Counted from the stretch's first letter, positions 1 through 9,355 are shown. The stretch is DNA of 64,000 nt from Nocardia salmonicida NBRC 13393 (GCF_001613085.1 NZ_BDBR01000002.1:372001-436000), one strand, 5' to 3'. Numbers and translations: made by a program. The notes: generated from the sequence alone by a model not told the origin.

Positions 1-21
1 ACCGGGGAAGGCAGGTCCACG

Positions 22-417
22 ATGGTTATTCATGGCACCGACGACACGTTACGCAGCGACCGCACACCGGAATTCGCCCAGCGAACCGACACCGGCGGCT
101 GGCGTTTGAGCTGGTTGCCCGAGTACACCCTCAGTCGTGAGCAAGCCTGGGCGGGCATGGAACTCGATGAACTCGTCAGCGATCCGGACGCGGTGCACGA
201 CCGAATCGCCCACGCTGAGATCAGTGCCCGCGCCGACCTGCTCGGCATCATCTGGCAACAGGCTCTGATCAAGCTCGCCAAGCGCATCGACGCCCGCCAA
301 CGCGGCGACGACCCGGCCGCGGGGGAGTCGTTCCACGATCCACCGGCGCCGTTGTCCCGGCTACGCCCGGCGCGACCGATGCACGAGGATCGGTCGCCCC
401 AGGCGTACTACGGCTGA
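22..417 (+). CDS. hypothetical protein, 131 aa
   Basis: I do not recognise this protein. It is soluble and charged, without a signal peptide or membrane segment. The middle (residues about 45-95) looks helical, and the last 35 residues are rich in Pro and Arg and probably disordered. The ATG at 22 is preceded by an AAGGCAGG-like ribosome site. It ends four bases before the 3' end of pyrD, which runs the other way, so the two genes converge with no room for a terminator. Codon use matches the neighbours. No function is proposed. Confidence 0.6.
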   Translation: MVIHGTDDTLRSDRTPEFAQRTDTGGWRLSWLPEYTLSREQAWAGMELDELVSDPDAVHDRIAHAEISARADLLGIIWQQALIKLAKRIDARQRGDDPAAGESFHDPPAPLSRLRPARPMHEDRSPQAYYG

Positions 418-421
418 GATC

Positions 422-1501
422 TCAGACCGAGTGGGTACGGTGTTCGGCGCCGACCGCCTCGGACAGCCGGGCGTAGCCACCCGCGCGCAGGTTGGCCGCG
501 ATGCCACGGTGGATGCGGGTGGTCCAGAAAGGGCCGCCGTAGATGAAGCCGGTGTAGCCCTGCAGCAGGGTGGCCCCGGCAAGGATGCGGGCCCAGGCCT
601 GCTCCGGTGTTTCGATGCCGCCGACGGAGATCAGGACCACCTGGTCGCCGACGCGGGTGTAGAGGCGGCGCAGGACTTCCAGGGACCGTTCGGCCACGGG
701 GGCGCCGGACAGCCCGCCCGCACCCATGGCTTCGACCTCGGGGGCCGGGGTGTGCAGGCCGTCGCGGCGGATGGTGGTGTTGGTGGCGACGATGCCGGCC
801 AGACCCAGTTCGACCGCGAGGTCGGCGACGGCGTCGATGTCGTCGTCGGACAGGTCGGGGGCGATCTTCACCAGGACCGGCACCGAGACACTGTCGAGCA
901 CGGCCTGCAGGATCGGGCGCAGCGATTGGACGGCTTGCAGGTCACGCAGGCCGGGGGTGTTGGGCGAGGACACGTTGACCACGACGAAGTCCGCGAGCGG
1001 GCCGAGTAGTCGGGCGCTGGTCGCGTAATCGCCCGCGGCGGCATCGGGTTCGGTGATCTTGGTCTTGCCGATGTTCGCACCGATCGGGACGGTGGGGTGC
1101 GCACCGTGCAGGCGGGCGGCCGCGGCTGCGGCACCGTGATTGTTGAACCCCATCCGGTTGATCAGGGCGTGGTCGGCGGGCAGCCGGAACAGGCGCGGGG
1201 TGGGGTTGCCGGGCTGAGCGTGGGCGGTGACGGTGCCGATCTCGGCGAAACCGAAACCCAGTGTGCCCCAGGCATTCGCGCCGTCGGCGTTCTTGTCGAA
1301 ACCGGCGGCAAGACCCAACGGCGCGGGGAAGGCGACACCGAACGCGGTGGTGGCCAGGATCGGGTCCTCGACCACGGTGAGCTTGCGCGCCAGCCAGCGG
1401 GTCGGTGGGAACCAGGTGGCGAAACGCAACGCGGCGAACACCAGGTGATGCACTCGCTCCGGCGGGATCAGGAACATCAGGCGTAACAGGAGGGCGTACA
1501 T
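422..1501 (-). CDS. pyrD: dihydroorotate dehydrogenase (quinone), class 2
   Basis: Oxidises dihydroorotate to orotate in pyrimidine synthesis, passing electrons to membrane quinone. The 359-aa length and the amphipathic N-terminus ([19 protein letters not shown]) fit the membrane-associated class 2 enzymes. The FMN-barrel motif AAGFDKN is near residue 65, and the catalytic serine lies in [12 protein letters not shown] near residue 175, as expected for class 2. The open frame extends 38 codons upstream, but the ATG at 1501 gives the family N-terminus and removes a cysteine-rich artefact. It lies seven bases downstream of the DUF5703 gene on the same strand, an order also known next to M. tuberculosis pyrD. 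Confidence 0.96.
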   Translation of the reverse strand: MYALLLRLMFLIPPERVHHLVFAALRFATWFPPTRWLARKLTVVEDPILATTAFGVAFPAPLGLAAGFDKNADGANAWGTLGFGFAEIGTVTAHAQPGNPTPRLFRLPADHALINRMGFNNHGAAAAAARLHGAHPTVPIGANIGKTKITEPDAAAGDYATSARLLGPLADFVVVNVSSPNTPGLRDLQAVQSLRPILQAVLDSVSVPVLVKIAPDLSDDDIDAVADLAVELGLAGIVATNTTIRRDGLHTPAPEVEAMGAGGLSGAPVAERSLEVLRRLYTRVGDQVVLISVGGIETPEQAWARILAGATLLQGYTGFIYGGPFWTTRIHRGIAANLRAGGYARLSEAVGAEHRTHSV

Positions 1502-1508
1502 GGTCGGC

Positions 1509-1772
1509 TCACAATCCGGGTTCGGGCACAGGCAGGACGGCGTTCTTGCGGCGGCGCAACAGCACCCGGCGACTGCCGTCGGTGTAGGCACGCACCCGGG
1601 ACAACTCCCAGCCACCGAATTCGGCCTGGATGGCCAGTCGCATCGAGGCGGTGACCCGGTTGACCTCCGGTGGCAGCCGCAGGGGCACGTATTCGTAGTC
1701 GTCGTTGCTGGTTTCCCAGCTCGGCGGTATCGCCGAGCGCGAACTGCGAGGCTTGGGAGCTGTAGCCATCAC
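1509..1772 (-). CDS. DUF5703 family protein
   Basis: An 87-aa conserved protein of unknown function. The core [15 protein letters not shown] followed by a basic stretch ([10 protein letters not shown]) matches the actinobacterial DUF5703 family, to which I assign M. tuberculosis Rv2137c from memory. No signal or membrane segment is visible. The first codon is GTG at 1772, overlapping the TGA of the upstream lipoprotein gene (GTGA overlap), with ATG one codon later. The overlap implies translational coupling in a lipoprotein / DUF5703 / pyrD operon. The function is unknown; I infer only linkage to the lipoprotein. Confidence 0.8.
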   Translation of the reverse strand: MMATAPKPRSSRSAIPPSWETSNDDYEYVPLRLPPEVNRVTASMRLAIQAEFGGWELSRVRAYTDGSRRVLLRRRKNAVLPVPEPGL

Positions 1773-2776
1773 TGCCCTCTCTTCCGCTCGTCCGCGCCGA
1801 TCCGCTGGAGGCCATCACCCACAGCCGAGGCCACGAACAGGTCGCCGGTGCGTTCGTCGACGGTCATCGCGTCGGGCTGGCGCAGCGTCGCGAGCCTGGC
1901 CACCTCGACGCCGATGCCGGTCGACAGGTCGTAGCCGACGACCTCGTTGCTCTGCGTGCAACTCACCCAGACCGTGTCCGAACGCGGGTCGTAGGCGAGC
2001 GCGTAAGGCGATGATGATACCGGGAAACGCTGGCGCAGCACGAGCGGACCGGCCGAGTAGACGAGCAGTTCGCCGCCCGTGGTGTCGGCCACGATGATGC
2101 GGCCGTGCTGGTCGGCGATGGCGTTGGTGGCGCCGTCGCCCGCACGCAGCATCAGGCCGAGGGCTTCCTGCCCCACGGCGACAACGGCGGTCTGCTTGCG
2201 ATCGAGGACGGTGATGTTCTCACCGGTCAACGCGATCTCGTCGGCGGAGACCAGGCCGGTGATCGTGCGGGTGACCGCGCCGTCGGCGGTCAGTTCGCGC
2301 ACGGTGCCGTCGGCGGTACCGACCACGAGGGTGCCGTCGGTGCGAGTTCGCACGCTGTGCACGTCGCCGTCGACGGGGGTCTCGGTGAGCGCGCCGGTGG
2401 TCACGTCGACCCGCAATACCCGGTCGGGGGCGGCGACGAGCACTTCGCCCGGCTTGCCTTGCGACAGCGACGCGCCGACGGCGGGGAGGCCGACCGTGCG
2501 CGGGGTGGTCGGTGCGGCGGGGTCGATCAGCGCGAGTGCGGTGCCCGCGGCGTCCAGGGCGGCGAGGCGGCCGGTCGAGCTCTCGGCGAGCAGAGCTTTC
2601 GTCGGCGCCGCCGGGAAGACCTGACCGACCGGGTTCGCGGTAGCGGGAGAAACCGCTGCGGTGGCCGGGGCCCTGGTCGGGACATCGGAACCGCCGTCCT
2701 CACCGCTGCACCCGGTCAACAACACCAAAACCGCCGCGCCGACCAACGCAGAGGCGACCGAGCCACGAGGGCGCAT
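1769..2776 (-). CDS. LppL-like lipoprotein with beta-propeller-type repeats
   Basis: A 335-aa predicted lipoprotein. Hydrophobic residues 8-20 end in a lipobox (VLLTGC), giving lipidation at Cys23. The mature part carries recurring blocks of four-stranded appearance, such as GKPGEVLVAAPDRVLRVD and GTLVVGTADGTVREL, typical of YncE/NHL-like beta-propellers. It has no catalytic motif and probably acts as an extracytoplasmic binding or scaffold protein. The start at 2776 is chosen because it begins the signal peptide; an upstream extension of 61 codons lacks family character. Position beside DUF5703 and pyrD suggests it corresponds to M. tuberculosis lppL, an inference from gene order. Confidence 0.8.
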   Translation of the reverse strand: MRPRGSVASALVGAAVLVLLTGCSGEDGGSDVPTRAPATAAVSPATANPVGQVFPAAPTKALLAESSTGRLAALDAAGTALALIDPAAPTTPRTVGLPAVGASLSQGKPGEVLVAAPDRVLRVDVTTGALTETPVDGDVHSVRTRTDGTLVVGTADGTVRELTADGAVTRTITGLVSADEIALTGENITVLDRKQTAVVAVGQEALGLMLRAGDGATNAIADQHGRIIVADTTGGELLVYSAGPLVLRQRFPVSSSPYALAYDPRSDTVWVSCTQSNEVVGYDLSTGIGVEVARLATLRQPDAMTVDERTGDLFVASAVGDGLQRIGADERKRGQ

Positions 2777-2943
2777 GCACCGAACTCCTTCAATCCGCAC
2801 GAGGTGACTCCCTTGATCACCATCTGACCATGATGACTCACCAGTAGCTTCGACCGGGTGCTCGCGTCGGAGGTGTCGGTGACGCGCGTTACTGTTGACG
2901 CGTCGACTAATTGATTGCCACACACCGGCAGGAGATCCCCACG

Positions 2944-3300
2944 ATGACCGACCGGACACAGGCGGGTTTCGGCATCGATGACATCTCCGTCGGACCGTTC
3001 GCCCACGGCTTCGGCACCACCGACGACGGCCGTCCCTTCGCCTTCCGCACCCACCGCGCCACGCTGACCGTGCAGATCTACCGCGCCGACCTCGGCGATG
3101 CGGTACCCGGATCCGACGACGTGGTGGCCCAGGCGCAGGCTCAGGTGACCGACATCGACCTCGGCGACGAACGCAGCGTCAGCGCCTTCGTGCGCGATCT
3201 GCTCCCTGACGCCGACCCGGTCGAGGCGCCCGCTTCCAGTGAGATCTCCACAGTTCGCGCCATCCTGGGACGGATCAGTGCAGTCATTGATGGTATGTAG
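2944..3300 (+). CDS. hypothetical protein, 118 aa
   Basis: Not recognised. The sequence is acidic and soluble with a beta-rich first half (GPFAHGFGTTDDGRPFAFR, then TLTVQIYRADL) and a helical C-terminus. No signal peptide or membrane helix is present. The ATG at 2944 follows a good ribosome site (CAGGAGAT, 2928-2935); an in-frame ATG at 2911 lacks one. Its stop codon touches the start of the next gene, a lipoprotein, and the MmpL gene follows, so the three probably form one transcription unit. It could be a cytosolic partner of that export module, but nothing in the sequence proves it. Confidence 0.65.
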   Translation: MTDRTQAGFGIDDISVGPFAHGFGTTDDGRPFAFRTHRATLTVQIYRADLGDAVPGSDDVVAQAQAQVTDIDLGDERSVSAFVRDLLPDADPVEAPASSEISTVRAILGRISAVIDGM

Positions 3301-3840
3301 ATGGTGATGCCTTCCACACTTTCCGCCAGGGCCGCTGCGGCCACCGCCTGCCTCACGGCCCTCGTCGCCCTCGCCGCGTGCGGGGGAACCACCGACGAGG
3401 CCTCGGTCGACGCCGCACGGTCTTCGGCCAACGCTTCCCTCGCCTCCTCCGTCGCGACCTCGGTCAGCAAGGCCAAGGTGCCGCTGCCGAACGCCCAAGA
3501 GCTCGACGCGCAGATCAAACGCGCGCTCGACCCGAGCCTGCCCGATGTCGAACGCACCGAACTGATCGAGGACGGCGCGGCGTTCTCCGACGCCATCCCC
3601 GACATGTACAAGGCGCTGCGCGACAACCCCCACGCGGTGTACGGCGTCGTCGACCCGGTCTTCGACAACCGTGACGGCACACTCACCGCGACCATGCGAC
3701 TGGACAAGGACGGTTCGGGGACCAACGTGCGCACCACCATCGTGCATTTCGTGCTGCTCGACGGTAAGTGGAAGATCTCGCGCACCGACCTGTGCGGCAT
3801 CCTGCGCTCGGCCGACTATCGCACCGCCGCCTGCGGCTGA
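3301..3840 (+). CDS. Mtb12-like secreted lipoprotein
   Basis: A 179-aa protein with a typical signal peptide and lipobox (VALAAC, Cys27). The mature half has the features of the low-molecular-weight antigen Mtb12/CFP-2 family: an N-terminal helix (LDAQIKRALDPSLPDVERTE), then a cone of beta strands ending in WKISRTDLCGIL. A Cys pair near the C-terminus (DLCGIL and TAACG) could form a disulfide. These small NTF2-like proteins have no known catalytic role. The gene starts directly after the preceding stop and is followed one base later by the MmpL gene, so it may serve as an exported accessory protein of that transporter; this is inference. Confidence 0.75.
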   Translation: MVMPSTLSARAAAATACLTALVALAACGGTTDEASVDAARSSANASLASSVATSVSKAKVPLPNAQELDAQIKRALDPSLPDVERTELIEDGAAFSDAIPDMYKALRDNPHAVYGVVDPVFDNRDGTLTATMRLDKDGSGTNVRTTIVHFVLLDGKWKISRTDLCGILRSADYRTAACG

Positions 3841-3841
3841 G

Positions 3842-5938
3842 ATGCGCGAATCTCGATCCGTGCGGTGGGGCAGGTTCGTCTACCGCCACCGGTTCCTCGT
3901 GCTCGGCTTCTTCGTGATCACCGTGCTCGCCTCGGGGTGGTTCGGGCGTGACCTGGCCGACCGCTACACCCAGGAGGGCTGGTTCGACGAGTCGAGCCAG
4001 TCGGTGGCGGCGTCGAAGCTGGCCGACGACACCTTCGGGCGCGATACCGACGGCGACCTGATCGTCATTTACACCGCCCCACCCGGCACCACCGTCGACG
4101 ATCCCGCCGTGCGCGGCCCGGTGACAGCGGCACTGGCCGACCTGCGCAAGCAGTACGGCGAGCGGATCCACAAGATCGACAGCTACTGGGACAGCCCGTT
4201 CTCGGCGAATGCCTCCGACCCGACCAAACAGCACGCGTTCGCCAGCATCGGGCTGGCAGGCGGCGGCGGGACCGCGACGGTCAACAACTATCTCGCGTTG
4301 AAACCACACCTGAACGCCGGTGTACCCGGCGCCGGGCCCGGTGGCACGACGGTGCAGCTGGCGGGGCTGCAGCCGGTGGTCGAGGGCATCAATATCGGGA
4401 TGCAGCACGACATCAAGCGCGCCGAGATCATCGCCTTGCCGATCGTGGCCATCCTGCTGTACTTCGTGTTCGGCGGGGTGATCGGCGCACTGCTGCCGGT
4501 GCTGATCGGCGGACTCACCATCCTGGGCACCTCCGGGATCCTGCGGGTACTCACCGCCCAGATCGAGGTCAACGTGTTCGCCAGCGCGGTGATGACGTTG
4601 GTCGCGCTCGGCCTTGCGATCGACTACGGGCTGTTCACGGTGACCCGGTTCCGGGAGGAACTGGCGGCCGGTCGCTCCGTGGAGGACGCGACCGCACGGA
4701 CCGTCGCCACCGCGGGGCGCACCGTGCTGTTCTCCGCGGCAATCATCGCCTCGAGCCTCGGTGCGCTGTTCATCTTCCCCAACGGGGTCCTGCGGTCGGT
4801 GCCCTACGGCGGCATCTCCGCGGTGATGCTGGCGGCGCTGTTGTCGGTGACCGCCCTGCCCGCCGCCTTGAGCATCGCCGGACACAAGATCGACTGGCTG
4901 GGCTGGAAACGCTTCTCACGCAGCAAGACCGAAGCCCAGATCGATGCCGGGTTCTTCTCCCGGCTGGCACAGTGGGCGATGCGCAGGCCGTGGGCGGTGG
5001 TCATCCCGATCGTGCTCGGCCTGCTGGCACTGAGTATTCCGTTGCGCCACATCGAGTTCGGTGGGATCAGCGAGAAATATCTGGCCGCCGACAATCCGGC
5101 GCGGGTGGCCCAGGAAGACTTCGACCACCTGTTTCCCGGGTTCCGCACCGAACCGTTGAAGCTGATCGTGGTCGGCGCCTCGCCCCAGCAACTCAGCGAT
5201 ATCCGCTTCGAGGCCAATCAGGTTCCCGGGCTGACCGGACGGTTCGAACCGGCGGCGGCGACCAAGGACAACGTCAATGTGCTCTCCGCCGGGCTCGGCG
5301 ACAAACGTGACGCCGACCAGGTGATCGACGCGCTGCGTTCGTTGCCCACGCCACCGGGCGTGCAGGTGATGGTCGCGGGTATCCCCGCGCTCGAACGCGA
5401 CAGCATCAACGGGTTGATCGACGGGCTGCCGCTGCTGTTGGCGATCCTGATCGCGGCGGCGTTGGCGCTGATGATCGTGGCGTTCCGGTCGGTGATCCTG
5501 GCGGTGAAGGCCGTCGCGATGAGCGCGCTCAGTTTGGTCTCGACCCTGGGCGTGCTGACCTGGATCTTCGTCGAAGGCCATGGGGCAGGGACATTCCAGT
5601 TCACACCGGGACCATTGATGTTCGCGGTGGTGGCGTTGATCGTGACGGTGATCTTCGGGTTGTCCACCGACTACGAGGTGTTCCTGCTGTCGCGCATCGC
5701 CGAGAAACGGGCCGCCGGCGCCGAGGCCGAGGAGTCGATCCGCTACGGCGTCGCCCACACCGGTGGGGTGATCACCTCGGCGGCCGCGATCCTGATCGTG
5801 GTGACCGGGGCGTTCGGGTTCTCGGATCTGGTGCTGATGAAATACATCGCCTACGGGATGATCGTGGCGCTGATCATCGACGCCACGATCATCCGGATGG
5901 TGCTCACCCCGGCCCTGCTGAAAATAATCTGGAAATAG
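3842..5938 (+). CDS. MMPL family transporter
   Basis: A 698-aa inner-membrane transporter of the RND/MmpL superfamily, which exports lipids or peptides in mycolate-type actinobacteria using the proton gradient. One membrane helix near residue 25 is followed by an outer loop, five helices (about 180-350), a second loop and five more helices. Both proton-relay Asp-Tyr pairs known from MmpL3 are present, in AIDYGLF and STDYEVF. It is shorter than the classical 900-1000 aa MmpL proteins and lacks a long C-terminal tail. The ATG at 3842 lies one base after the stop of the lipoprotein gene; an upstream in-frame ATG at 3671 only overlaps that gene. Confidence 0.9.
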   Translation: MRESRSVRWGRFVYRHRFLVLGFFVITVLASGWFGRDLADRYTQEGWFDESSQSVAASKLADDTFGRDTDGDLIVIYTAPPGTTVDDPAVRGPVTAALADLRKQYGERIHKIDSYWDSPFSANASDPTKQHAFASIGLAGGGGTATVNNYLALKPHLNAGVPGAGPGGTTVQLAGLQPVVEGINIGMQHDIKRAEIIALPIVAILLYFVFGGVIGALLPVLIGGLTILGTSGILRVLTAQIEVNVFASAVMTLVALGLAIDYGLFTVTRFREELAAGRSVEDATARTVATAGRTVLFSAAIIASSLGALFIFPNGVLRSVPYGGISAVMLAALLSVTALPAALSIAGHKIDWLGWKRFSRSKTEAQIDAGFFSRLAQWAMRRPWAVVIPIVLGLLALSIPLRHIEFGGISEKYLAADNPARVAQEDFDHLFPGFRTEPLKLIVVGASPQQLSDIRFEANQVPGLTGRFEPAAATKDNVNVLSAGLGDKRDADQVIDALRSLPTPPGVQVMVAGIPALERDSINGLIDGLPLLLAILIAAALALMIVAFRSVILAVKAVAMSALSLVSTLGVLTWIFVEGHGAGTFQFTPGPLMFAVVALIVTVIFGLSTDYEVFLLSRIAEKRAAGAEAEESIRYGVAHTGGVITSAAAILIVVTGAFGFSDLVLMKYIAYGMIVALIIDATIIRMVLTPALLKIIWK

Positions 5939-6265
5939 CGGATTCGACCTGCGCGCCGAACGGTGTCGGCTCGCGGAGCTGTAGCGGCCGGTAGCTGTCT
6001 GAGGAGAAGGGCCCTCACTCGAAGCGCAACTGTCGAACTACGGTGTGGTTCGCTGCACCGGATCGCCGGTTGGTGTTAAATGTCAACGATTTAGACGAGA
6101 CCCTCCCGGGTCCCGTCGAGTGGTCAAGGGTTACCGCACCGCACCGCACTGCGCGAGTTCGCGCAGAAGCCGCTGCTCGAGGTCCGGTATGCACGCCTCG
6201 TCGCCGGAAATGTGTACGACAGACGTGGCTCGGCATAGCCGCGCAGCTCGATTCGAGGAGCAGAG
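5939..6265. other. 327-bp intergenic region upstream of corA-like gene
   Basis: No gene is visible. The stretch contains a perfect 8-bp inverted repeat, CTGCGCGA/TCGCGCAG, with a 2-bp centre at 6149-6166, directly after a short CCGCA tandem (three copies). AT-rich DNA around 6075-6092 (GTTAAATGTC, ATTTAG) is the best place for a promoter. I looked for the conserved core of a magnesium-sensing M-box leader and did not find it. Confidence 0.4.
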
Positions 6266-7327
6266 ATGGCAAGCCCGAATGATCCGTCCAGGTCACCGCA
6301 CCGTTCTGCGTCGTCAGCTGTCGCTCGTTTGGTCGATGCGCAAGGTCATGACGGCGTAGCGACTCCGGACGACGTCGCCCGGCATTTCTCGACGGACACG
6401 CCATTCTGGCTCGACCTCGAGGCCCTGGGAAACGAGGATCTGTCGGACTTCTGCCGGGCTCTCCAGCTTCCTGCCGAGCTCGTGGACATCGTCGCGCACG
6501 GTAGACCGCGATCATGGTTCGCCCCGACCGAGACCGCCGTCGTGGTGTCGCTTCGGTGGGTCACCGGCACCGATTGGCGTGCGTCGCAGGGCGCCAGCTA
6601 CCTGAATATGGTCCTGACGGATCGGTTCCTGCTGACCGTTCACGCGAGTGCCTGTGAGCCGCTGGGTCGGGCCCTCAGAAGTATTGACGCCGAACAGGAC
6701 CAGGACGGGCGAGAATTAGGCCCACACTTGTTGTTTCTGATCCTGGATTCTTTGATCGACAGCTTCAAGCCGCTACTGCTGGCCATCGACGACCGCCTCG
6801 GCGAGGTGCAGTTGGAGATGCTCCAAGGCGGCGCGCCAGAAGTTCACGACGAGCTGGTCAACATGCTGGGCGTCCTCACCGATGGCATCCAGGAGTTCGG
6901 GTGGTACTCGCACGATCTCGAGGACATCGCGGCGGACCTGGACGGGCTACCCGGCATGCGCCCTGACTCCCATGCGCACCTCGAGCAGCACCGCAAGCGC
7001 GTCACTCGCATGAAGGAGAACGCTCGAGAAATCCGTGAGGAGGCGAAGGACGCACTGAGCCATTACTCCGCCTCGGTCGCGGGCCGACAAGCGGTGGTGA
7101 TCAACGGACTCACGATTGTCGCGACTGTCTTCCTCCCGCTCTCGTTCATCACAGGCTACTTCGGAATGAACTTCACGATCCTCACCTCTCACGCGCAAAC
7201 CACGCTATGGAGCTTCATCCTGCTGGCCGTGCTGGTGCCGCTGGGCAGCGTCGCGTTGTCATTGTCGCTCATCCATCGAATGGTGCGACGACTCGGCCTC
7301 AACCGACTGAGCGAGCCTCCTCCCTAG
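6266..7327 (+). CDS. CorA-like magnesium/divalent cation transporter
   Basis: A 353-aa membrane channel for Mg2+ or related divalent cations, working as a pentamer in the inner membrane. The long N-terminal cytoplasmic domain includes a helical stalk (residues about 230-285). The two C-terminal helices flank the GMN signature (TGYFGMNFTI, residues near 297-305), followed by a basic tail (HRMVRRLGLNR). The ATG at 6266 has a GAGGAG ribosome site. The N-terminus (first 20 residues) is Ser/Pro-rich and not conserved in the family. It ends 24 bases from the convergent asparaginase gene. Zn2+ or Co2+ transport cannot be excluded. Confidence 0.9.
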   Translation: MASPNDPSRSPHRSASSAVARLVDAQGHDGVATPDDVARHFSTDTPFWLDLEALGNEDLSDFCRALQLPAELVDIVAHGRPRSWFAPTETAVVVSLRWVTGTDWRASQGASYLNMVLTDRFLLTVHASACEPLGRALRSIDAEQDQDGRELGPHLLFLILDSLIDSFKPLLLAIDDRLGEVQLEMLQGGAPEVHDELVNMLGVLTDGIQEFGWYSHDLEDIAADLDGLPGMRPDSHAHLEQHRKRVTRMKENAREIREEAKDALSHYSASVAGRQAVVINGLTIVATVFLPLSFITGYFGMNFTILTSHAQTTLWSFILLAVLVPLGSVALSLSLIHRMVRRLGLNRLSEPPP

Positions 7328-7350
7328 CCGCCGCGGGACAACTTCGGGCT

Positions 7351-8445
7351 TCAGAACTGCTGATTGCCGTAATCGCGGAACCAGGCCACGATCTGGTCGT
7401 GCTCGGCGGTTCTGGCCAGTGCCAGCAGGAGCAGCAGGCGTGCCTTCTTGGGCGCGAGGTCACCGCCGCTGACCACACCCATCGCGGGGTCGACGGTGAT
7501 CGCGCCGGAACCGTAGGCGTTGGTGGCGACCAGGGCCACGCCCTTGGTCGCCATGGCGGCGCTCGCCTGTTTCGGCGAGGGAGTGCCCGCGAACACGATG
7601 CCCTTGGCGCCCGCGTCGACGGCCGCGGAGACGGACTCGGCGGGCGCGTCGAGGTAGCTGTGGGCGATGTCGACGCGTGGGAGGGTGTCGCGGTTGATCG
7701 TGGTCAGGTCGAACGGGGTCAGCCAGCGGGCGGGGTCGTCGCAGCGTTGGACGCGGGCGGGGGCGCGTTGCAGCCGGATTCCGGCCTGGTCGATGGTGCC
7801 GAGGTCGCCGTATTCGCGGGTGGTGAAGGTGTGCACGCGGGTCGAGTCGGATTTGGTGGCGTCGCGGGCTGGCAGGATCTGGTCGTTGAGGGCGATGACC
7901 GTGCCGAAACAGGTGGTCCGGTTGCTCGCCGCGAGGCGGATCGCGTTGTACAGGTTGACCGGCCCGTCGCTGCCGATCGCGGTCCACGGTCGCATCGCAC
8001 CGGTCACGACCACCGGCTTCGTGCTGCGCACGGTGAGGTCGAGGAAGTAGCTCAGCTCTTCCATGGTGGCCGAACCGGTGCTCACCACGACCGAATCATG
8101 ATCTCGCAGGCGGCTTTCCACCAGGCGCGCCAGTTCGTAGAGGTCGGTGACGGTGTAGTCGCCGGATCCCTTCTGCCCGAAGTCCTCGGTCGACACGGCG
8201 GCGATCTCACCGATCTCGGGACGCAAGGAGTCGACGAGTTCGGCGATCGGCCGCGTGCCGGGCCGATAGGTTTCCAGATCGGTGCGCCGATCGGAGGTTC
8301 CCGCGATGGTGCCGCCGAGACCGATCACCGCCACCCGCGGCGCCGGTCCCGCCGGTGCGAAATCCGCCGAGCTGACACCGATTCCGACACCGGCGACCGT
8401 TCCGGCGAGAGCGATCGTGGCGGCGACTTTCGAGACTGTGGGCAT
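7351..8445 (-). CDS. secreted asparaginase family protein with altered active site
   Basis: A 364-aa protein with an N-terminal signal peptide, matching type II L-asparaginases (asparagine to aspartate plus ammonia). Present are GLGGTIAGT with the nucleophile-type Thr46, Tyr60, and the lysine of the second triad (ARDATKSD, Lys198). However the second signature, normally HGTDTMEE, reads TGSATMEE (nucleotides 8065-8082): Thr89 and Asp90 of the E. coli type II enzyme correspond to Ser125 and Ala126. The Ser58-Gln59 pair appears as Thr86-Glu87. The Asp that holds the substrate amino group is thus missing, so asparaginase activity is doubtful. ATG 8445 is used; GTG 8454 is possible. Confidence 0.8.
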   Translation of the reverse strand: MPTVSKVAATIALAGTVAGVGIGVSSADFAPAGPAPRVAVIGLGGTIAGTSDRRTDLETYRPGTRPIAELVDSLRPEIGEIAAVSTEDFGQKGSGDYTVTDLYELARLVESRLRDHDSVVVSTGSATMEELSYFLDLTVRSTKPVVVTGAMRPWTAIGSDGPVNLYNAIRLAASNRTTCFGTVIALNDQILPARDATKSDSTRVHTFTTREYGDLGTIDQAGIRLQRAPARVQRCDDPARWLTPFDLTTINRDTLPRVDIAHSYLDAPAESVSAAVDAGAKGIVFAGTPSPKQASAAMATKGVALVATNAYGSGAITVDPAMGVVSGGDLAPKKARLLLLLALARTAEHDQIVAWFRDYGNQQF

Positions 8446-8532
8446 GCGACTCACGCTACGAACCGCTGGTACACGACCACATCACTCTCACGCAGTACCT
8501 CGCTCCGATACCGAGGTACTGCGCGCGATGGC

Positions 8533-9321
8533 TCAGATCGTCTTGAGGACACCGCCGTCGATCACCATGTCGGCGCCGAGGATGTTGGCGGCCTTGGCCG
8601 AGGCGAGGAAGGCGACCAGCGCGGCGACCTCGTCGGGTTCGGAGATCCGGCGCGAGGCGATGTCGAACTGGCCGGGCAGCGCCTCGAGCAATTGCTCGTG
8701 CGAAATACCCTGGGCGGCAGCTAGTTTCGCGCCGATGCGGTGTTCGTCGCGCCAGATCCGGGTGCCTACGGGGCCAGGGGAGACAGTGTTGACCCGTACG
8801 CCCTGAGGTCCGAACTCCTCGCTGAGGCGTTTGCCGAGGGAGGTGAGGGCCGCTTTGGCTTCGCTGTAGCCGACGGGGCCCACCGCGGGCAGGTGCGCGT
8901 TGATGGAGGAGACGTTGATGATGGTGCCGCGACGTTCGAGCAGGCTCGGCAACGCCGCGCGAGAGAACCGGATCGCGCTGAACAGGTTGAGATCCAGATA
9001 GTGCAGCCACTGCTCGTCGGTGGTGTCGAGGAACCCGGCCAAGGTGAGTCGATCCGGGTCACCGCCGCCGACATTGTTGACCAGGATGTCGATGCCGCCG
9101 AGTTCCTCGAGTGCGGTGTCGATGACGGTGGTCACGCCCTGTGCGGTGCTGAGATCGGCGGCAACTGTCGCGGCCGCGACCTTGTCGAGCTCGGGGGTGA
9201 TCGTGCGAGCGGCGCCGACGACGCGCACGCCCTCCGTGGCGAGGATTTCGGCGACGGCGAGACCGATACCGCGCGAGGCTCCGGTGACGACGGCGGTTTT
9301 TCCGGTGAGTTCGAGATCCAT
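8533..9321 (-). CDS. SDR family oxidoreductase
   Basis: A 262-aa short-chain dehydrogenase/reductase. The nucleotide-binding motif TGASRGIG is at residues 14-21, NNVGGG replaces the usual NNAG, the catalytic serine is in NVSSINA, and the catalytic Tyr/Lys in YSEAK. The absence of a basic residue directly after the second beta strand (GAART has Arg, so NADPH remains possible) leaves the cofactor open. The substrate is unknown. The gene is 68 bp downstream of a TetR gene on the same strand, and both promoters carry the same AGGTCAA-type sequence, so it is probably the main target of that repressor. Confidence 0.88.
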   Translation of the reverse strand: MDLELTGKTAVVTGASRGIGLAVAEILATEGVRVVGAARTITPELDKVAAATVAADLSTAQGVTTVIDTALEELGGIDILVNNVGGGDPDRLTLAGFLDTTDEQWLHYLDLNLFSAIRFSRAALPSLLERRGTIINVSSINAHLPAVGPVGYSEAKAALTSLGKRLSEEFGPQGVRVNTVSPGPVGTRIWRDEHRIGAKLAAAQGISHEQLLEALPGQFDIASRRISEPDEVAALVAFLASAKAANILGADMVIDGGVLKTI

Positions 9322-9335
9322 GCTCGTACCTTTCT

Positions 9336-9355
9336 TGAACTACAGGTCAATAATT
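9336..9355. promoter_or_regulatory. candidate TetR operator upstream of SDR gene
   Basis: Imperfect palindrome TTGAACTACAGGTCAA followed by TAATT, 14 bp upstream of the SDR start. The AGGTCAAYAATT core is repeated upstream of the neighbouring TetR gene at 9994-10005, which is what an autoregulated repressor with one target would show. Confidence 0.55.

Noticed and set aside
5939..6265. Possible Mg2+ M-box riboswitch upstream of the CorA-like gene
   Set aside because: The conserved GGTGAGGCTCCT-type core of the M-box is not present; only one small inverted repeat is visible.
7207..8724. 505-codon plus-strand frame opposite the asparaginase gene
   Set aside because: Composition is the complement of the asparaginase codons, no domain is recognisable, and it overlaps the end of the CorA gene in another frame.
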